DNA of 10,731 nt, from NCBI GenBank assembly GCA_003142355.1, contig PLMF01000407.1:1-10731 (forward strand), given 5' to 3'. Position 1 is the first letter of the stretch; each line of letters starts with the position of its first letter. A model generated the notes under the pieces. That model saw nothing but the letters and a program-made list of their open reading frames with translations, was not told where the DNA came from and made no database searches. Shown piece after piece: positions 7,016 through 10,731 of the stretch. Position numbers and translations under genes: made by a program. The DNA comes from Bryobacterales bacterium. Lineage in GTDB: Bacteria; Acidobacteriota; Terriglobia; Bryobacterales; Bryobacteraceae.

Positions 7016-7428
7016 TCGGCCTGATTCTCGACACCAATGTTCTGGTGTCTGCAATCCTGAATAGCGATGGGCTTGAAGCCTTGGTCGTGTCTTTGGGATT
7101 GAACCGCGAGGTCCAGCTTTACGTTTCCGAGCCGGTCCTCGCGGAATACGAACAGGTGCTCCTCTACCCCCGGCTGAAGTTCGGTCCCCAGCAAGTCGAC
7201 AGGTTCATGGCGCTCATTCGCCGCGCCAGCGTCTTGGTCAGACTGGCGCATCTGGTGAGTGAATCCACCCCTGATTCGGACAACCGCTTTCCGGAGTGTG
7301 CTGAAGCGGCCCGCGCCGATTTCCTGGTGACCGGCAACAGGCGTCACTGTCCCAAACGCTGGAAGAAAACCCAGGTTGTCAATGCCCGTGAACTGCTGGG
7401 TATGATCGGGCCAAGCTTCCTAAAATAA
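7012..7428 (+). CDS. PIN-domain toxin, putative endoribonuclease
   Basis: A 138-residue single-domain PIN protein, expected to cleave RNA in a Mg2+-dependent way when freed from its antitoxin. Acidic active-site candidates are Asp7 in LDTNVLVSA, Glu45 in EPVLAEYE, Asp90 in TPDSDNRFPECAEAA and Asp103 in ADFLVTGN. The N-terminal LILDTNVLVSA and the D-N-x-F-x-E-C / VTGN signatures fit the 'putative toxin-antitoxin system toxin component, PIN family' (COG1569/TIGR00305-like) rather than classical VapC. All expected acidic positions are present and the length is normal, so it should be functional. Translational coupling with the 58-residue partner supports a type II toxin-antitoxin pair. Confidence 0.9.
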   Translation: MIGLILDTNVLVSAILNSDGLEALVVSLGLNREVQLYVSEPVLAEYEQVLLYPRLKFGPQQVDRFMALIRRASVLVRLAHLVSESTPDSDNRFPECAEAARADFLVTGNRRHCPKRWKKTQVVNARELLGMIGPSFLK

Positions 7429-7573
7429 TCCTCCTCATTGCCACGCCACGCGGCAAGTCAGGGCCATGTCCCACAACTACGCATACGCGTTAAAATGACC
7501 ACTGCTCGAGAGGATCGCCGTCCGGTCCACCACCCAGGCGAACATCTCCGCCAGTTCGAGCATCACACCAGCC

Positions 7574-10015
7574 TCACCGAAGACCCTTCTGCATCTCGAC
7601 CACGAAGGGATGCCCCGTGAAGTGACTGCCGTAAGCCCGCGCGGCTGCGAGCAGGCCCTGGCGGGCAGCCTCCGCAGCCTCCTCCTGTCTTCCCGACGCC
7701 CGCAGCAACTCCACCAGGCGAACGTAAACCTCGACACAGAGATCCGGCTGCCGGTTCATTTCCTTTTCCTGAGTGGCGAGCGCCGAGCGCAGGTGCTGTT
7801 CGGCGGAGATTCTCGGCCCGCAACGGGCTTCCACAATCCCGGCGAACAGGTCATGCCGGATCCGGTCCACCGGCGCAACCGTCCCGGATGTCAGACGTTC
7901 TTCGACATCGCGCAAGCGCGAAAGCGCGCTCGAATTTCCGGCGAGAGCCTCGTACGCGGCCAGTTGCAGCGCCAAGTCATCGGGTTCCATGAACGCGGCC
8001 TGTTTGCGGGTGACCAGGTCCAGGGCCTCCGACATCAGCCGGACGGCTTCCGCGTAGCGACCCCGCACATCTTCCCCAAACGCGCGGGCGTACAGAACCG
8101 GAACGATTTCAATGAGCGGTTCGTCCTTCCCGCGCAGCGCCGGTTCCGCGTTCCGCAGCAGGCGCTCGCCGCCCTCCAGATCGCCCTGGCGAAGACGAAG
8201 CATTCCCAGCCGGCTGTCCATGACTGCTTGAAACGCGGGCTGGCCTGGGCGAGGGAACCGCTGGGCTTCGCGGTACAAGGCTTCCGCGTCCGGCAATGGG
8301 TCGCCGGCGTTAACGGCCATGAAAGCGCTGTCGTGCAACACGGCGCCGAGGACTCCGTGGTCGACCGCGCGGTAGAGCGCCACTGCATGGAGGCATGCGG
8401 AGAGCGCGTCGGCGTAGCGGCCCTGAAAAGAGAGCGCATCGCACAGATTCGCATAAAGATTGGCTGCAATCCGGGGAGCGCCACCACGAATCCGCGGGAG
8501 CAATTGGAGCCCTAGAAGCAGTTGCGCTTCCCCTTTCACCGGTTCACCGAGCACAGCATAGGTAGCACCCAGCGTCGAGCGCAGATCGGCTTCCGCCGCT
8601 GGATCGTCTCTCAGCTCCTGGCCCAAGCGGTCGGAGGCGTTGTCCAGAATGTCGCTGAACTGAATCGCCTCGTGCTTACCGTGCAGAGGGCTTTGCCAGG
8701 ATGAGGTGGCGGAAAGGAACGTGTTCTTCGCGAACTCGCTGACCCGCTGGGCGCGCACGGCCTGGGCCCGCGCTTGCGCGGATTGATAGACGGACACAAC
8801 TGTCAGACTCGCCAGAGCCACAACCGCCAGGCCCGTTGCCAATACCGCCGGCCAGTGGCGGGCCGCGAATCGGCGGGCGGCGTACCAGACGGTATGCGGC
8901 CGCGCCTGGACCGGGCGGCCCTGGCGGAAGCGTTCCAGATCCTCTTTAACCTCCCGCACGGATCCATACCGGCGAGCCGGTTCGCTTTCGAGCATCTTGA
9001 GCAGAATGGTGGACAGATCTCCTTCCATCCGGCGCCGCAGACGGTTGCCGGTCTCCGACCGCTCCGCCGCCGCGGCATCCGACACCACCTGCGCCGGCAC
9101 GCTGGCTTCGCGTCCCCCGAGGACGCGAGCCACGCCGTCCGCCGTCGACTTTGGGTCGCCGAACGGCCAGGCGCCTGTCAGCAATTCGTAGAGGATCATA
9201 CCCAGAGAAAACACATCGCTCAGCGTGTTGACGCGCTCGCCGCGAAGCTGCTCCGGACTCGCATAACGCGGAGTCAGCAATGCGAATTGAGTTACCTTTC
9301 CCTCCGGATCGCTCACCAGCTTGGCGGTGCCAAAATCGAGCAGCTTGATGGCGCCATCCGCGGTCACCAATATGTTGGCGGGCTTCAGGTCGCCGTGGAT
9401 AATCAGGTTCCGGTGCGCAAACTCCACGGCCTCGCATACCTGAAGAAAAAGCCCGATTCGCGCCTCCACCGGCAACCTGCGCTCGGCGCAATATCGATCC
9501 CAAAGCTGGCCCTCGACGTATTCCATCACCAGGTAAGGCGCGCCGCTCGAAGCCACGCCGCCATCCAGCAGGCGAGCGATGTTGGGATGAGCGAGGGCGG
9601 CCAGTAACTGCCGCTCGTTGCGAAAGCTGCGCGCGAATTCCTCGCCGGCGAGGTGAGGGGCCATCACCTTGAGCGCGACGGTCTGGTCGAACTGCCCGTC
9701 GGCGCGCCGCGCCAGATAGACGGCGCCCATGCCGCCGCTACCCAGCAACCGCTCCGTCCGGTAGGGACCGAAGCGCTGCCCGAGCCCTGGCAACGCCGCC
9801 CCGGAATCGTCTCCGGCAGCGGCGTCCTGCCCGGCGGCCGGGGTTTGCGCGTTGAGTTCGCCATGCCTCCGGTCCGCGGCCAGAAGGGACCGCACCTCTT
9901 CGCAAACCGCCGGATCGAAGCCGGTTTGCGAAGCGAGCCACGCTTCGCGTTCGGATTCGGGTTGTTCGAGCGCGGAGTGAAACAACTCCTCCACGCGAGG
10001 CCAAAGCGGGTCCAT
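7574..10015 (-). CDS. Transmembrane eukaryotic-like Ser/Thr protein kinase with TPR-like C-terminal region
   Basis: An 813-residue kinase of the PknB/Hanks type. A helical N-terminal extension (1-80) precedes the kinase domain (about 84-365): glycine loop LGSGGMGAVY (91-100), Lys116 in VALKV, Glu134 in FRNERQ, catalytic loop HGDLKPAN (207-214, Asp209), DFG (227-229) and a YASPEQL segment (251-257) in place of APE. One TM helix lies at about 389-409. The remaining 400 residues are alpha-helical with TPR-like helix pairs (for example around 515-550, 575-625, 650-665 and 740-790), probably extracytoplasmic and serving for ligand or protein binding. The HRD motif is HGD here, so this is a non-RD kinase, but Lys116, Asp209 and Asp227 are present and activity is likely. 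The ATG at 10015 has GGAGGG 7 bases upstream. It starts 47 bases after the ECF sigma stop, same strand, so both are probably cotranscribed and the sigma factor is the obvious candidate substrate. Confidence 0.93.
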   Translation of the reverse strand: MDPLWPRVEELFHSALEQPESEREAWLASQTGFDPAVCEEVRSLLAADRRHGELNAQTPAAGQDAAAGDDSGAALPGLGQRFGPYRTERLLGSGGMGAVYLARRADGQFDQTVALKVMAPHLAGEEFARSFRNERQLLAALAHPNIARLLDGGVASSGAPYLVMEYVEGQLWDRYCAERRLPVEARIGLFLQVCEAVEFAHRNLIIHGDLKPANILVTADGAIKLLDFGTAKLVSDPEGKVTQFALLTPRYASPEQLRGERVNTLSDVFSLGMILYELLTGAWPFGDPKSTADGVARVLGGREASVPAQVVSDAAAAERSETGNRLRRRMEGDLSTILLKMLESEPARRYGSVREVKEDLERFRQGRPVQARPHTVWYAARRFAARHWPAVLATGLAVVALASLTVVSVYQSAQARAQAVRAQRVSEFAKNTFLSATSSWQSPLHGKHEAIQFSDILDNASDRLGQELRDDPAAEADLRSTLGATYAVLGEPVKGEAQLLLGLQLLPRIRGGAPRIAANLYANLCDALSFQGRYADALSACLHAVALYRAVDHGVLGAVLHDSAFMAVNAGDPLPDAEALYREAQRFPRPGQPAFQAVMDSRLGMLRLRQGDLEGGERLLRNAEPALRGKDEPLIEIVPVLYARAFGEDVRGRYAEAVRLMSEALDLVTRKQAAFMEPDDLALQLAAYEALAGNSSALSRLRDVEERLTSGTVAPVDRIRHDLFAGIVEARCGPRISAEQHLRSALATQEKEMNRQPDLCVEVYVRLVELLRASGRQEEAAEAARQGLLAAARAYGSHFTGHPFVVEMQKGLR

Positions 10016-10022
10016 TTATGTG

Positions 10023-10028
10023 CCCTCC
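10023..10028 (-). promoter_or_regulatory. Strong ribosome binding site of the Ser/Thr kinase gene
   Basis: On the minus strand GGAGGG stands 7 bases before the kinase ATG. It is the best Shine-Dalgarno match in the window and fixes the start at 10015. Independent strong initiation suggests the kinase is translated without coupling to the sigma gene, whose stop is 47 bases away. Confidence 0.65.
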
Positions 10029-10062
10029 AACCGGTTGGGGCTCGTCGCCCGCCCCGGAAGCG

Positions 10063-10650
10063 CTATTCCTCCGGCCGGAGCTCGCGGCAAAGCCAGGCGC
10101 AAGCCAATCTCATATCGCGGTCGACAGTCGCCTTGGACAGGTTGAGGATGCCCGCGGTCTCTCCGGCCGTACAGCCCAGGTAGACGCGTAGTTCGACGAT
10201 CTTTTCCTTCCGGGAATCGAATCCTTCCAGCCGCGAAAGCGCGCGGTCTAAATCGATGGCATCTTCTTCCAACTCCCCGAGCCAACGGATGTCAATCGAG
10301 AGGGGCAGCAGCCGCCCAATCTGGCGCTTCTCTCTGGCGCGCGCTCGGGCGTGGTCCGTGAGGATCCAACGCATCGCTCTCGCGCAAAAGCTGTAGAAAT
10401 GTTCCCGATCTTTCCAGTCCGCCAGTTTCGCTCCGGCAAGGCGCAGGTATAGCTCCCCGACCAGCGCCGTCGGCTGGAGCGTATGATCCGGCCGCTCATG
10501 ACACATGCTGGCGCCGGCGATGAGCCGCAACCGGCGGTAGGCAACGGACATCAGCGCGCGGAAGGATTCATCATGCCCTTCGCTCCACTGGCGCAGCAAC
10601 TGAGTAATATCGCCATCCGCGGATGGAACGGGGTCGACGCACTGGTCCAT
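10063..10650 (-). CDS. ECF-type RNA polymerase sigma factor (TIGR02999-like)
   Basis: A 195-residue sigma-70 family protein with only regions 2 and 4. Region 2 covers about 14-108, with ITQLLRQWSEG, the HTLQPTALVGELYLRL segment (56-71) and the FYSFCARAMRWILTDHARAR segment (85-104). Region 4 (about 135-192) ends with a helix-turn-helix at LGCTAGETAGILNLSKATV (158-176). The usual acidic DAED patch of region 2.2 is replaced by QPTA (59-62), as in the TIGR02999 family and in kinase-linked ECF43-like factors. No anti-sigma factor gene is adjacent; instead the transmembrane Ser/Thr kinase follows in the same direction. The ATG at 10650 has no clear Shine-Dalgarno sequence. It probably directs transcription of a specific regulon when modified by the kinase. 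Confidence 0.9.
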   Translation of the reverse strand: MDQCVDPVPSADGDITQLLRQWSEGHDESFRALMSVAYRRLRLIAGASMCHERPDHTLQPTALVGELYLRLAGAKLADWKDREHFYSFCARAMRWILTDHARARAREKRQIGRLLPLSIDIRWLGELEEDAIDLDRALSRLEGFDSRKEKIVELRVYLGCTAGETAGILNLSKATVDRDMRLACAWLCRELRPEE

Positions 10651-10671
10651 TTGAGTGCTGCTGCATCCAGC

Positions 10672-10677
10672 ATCATA
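10672..10677 (-). promoter_or_regulatory. Possible -10 box of the sigma/kinase operon
   Basis: On the minus strand this reads TATGAT, one base from the TATAAT consensus, and lies 21 bases before the sigma factor ATG. No -35 hexamer is found at 16-18 bases; the nearest candidate, CGGACA, is 20 bases away. It is therefore only a possible housekeeping promoter. Confidence 0.3.
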
Positions 10678-10711
10678 TCAGGTTATCGAGGCCCATTTGT
10701 CCGAAAACGCC

Positions 10712-10731
10712 GGCAGGCGAAAGCGCCTGCC
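10712..10731. repeat. Perfect GC-rich palindromic hairpin at window end
   Basis: GGCAGGCG (10712-10719) and CGCCTGCC (10724-10731) form a perfect 8-bp stem with a 4-base loop (AAAG on the plus strand). It sits upstream of the sigma/kinase operon. Leftward it is followed by GGCGTTTTC, a poor T-tract, so it might end a leftward transcript from outside the window. It might equally be a REP-like dispersed palindrome. The window ends with the element, so flanking evidence is lacking. Confidence 0.6.

Noticed and set aside
7429..7573. The 145-base gap between the PIN toxin and the kinase stop, checked for terminators between the two convergent genes.
   Set aside because: Only a weak TTGCC/GGCAA pairing and no T-tract were seen; nothing supports a terminator call.
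8774..9607. A 277-residue plus-strand frame.
   Set aside because: Antisense to the Ser/Thr kinase catalytic domain, whose conserved motifs are continuous on the minus strand.

Overview
The window is GC-rich with strong G/C third-position codon use and looks like an acidobacterial chromosome, most likely of the Solibacter/Bryobacter group. The main pointers are a secreted protease ending in a domain that resembles the 'Solibacter' C-terminal domain (TIGR03437), an ECF sigma factor of the TIGR02999-like type next to a transmembrane Ser/Thr kinase, and several intergenic palindromes. The taxonomic call is inference from family content; no rRNA or other taxonomic marker is present.

Layout. Positions 1-233 hold no confident gene, only a rightward terminator-like hairpin (88-142) and a 25-bp near-perfect inverted repeat (158-220). 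Positions 234-6169 are a leftward gene block: response regulator (6169-5477), histidine kinase (5480-4176, ATGA overlap), secreted subtilisin-like protease (4124-561) and a 97-residue zinc-ribbon-like protein (527-234). Diverging from it is a secreted LTxxQ-motif protein of the CpxP/Spy type (6325-6810). A PIN-domain toxin-antitoxin pair (6839-7428, ATGA overlap) follows, and its 58-residue antitoxin is easily missed. Positions 10650-7574 are a leftward two-gene unit: an ECF sigma factor followed by an 813-residue transmembrane Ser/Thr kinase with a TPR-like C-terminal half.

How the genes may work together. The divergent CpxP-like gene and the CpxR/CpxA-like pair copy the layout of the enterobacterial Cpx envelope-stress locus. 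Here a large secreted protease and a small zinc-binding-type protein follow the sensor kinase, so an envelope-stress or secreted-protein-quality circuit is plausible. The sigma/kinase pair resembles systems in which a Ser/Thr kinase activates an ECF sigma factor by phosphorylation: the sigma lacks the acidic region 2.2 patch and carries a QPTA segment instead. The kinase itself has HGD in place of HRD, so it is a non-RD kinase. The window therefore contains two signalling modules separated by a toxin-antitoxin cassette. No insertion sequence, tRNA, rRNA or CRISPR array was seen.
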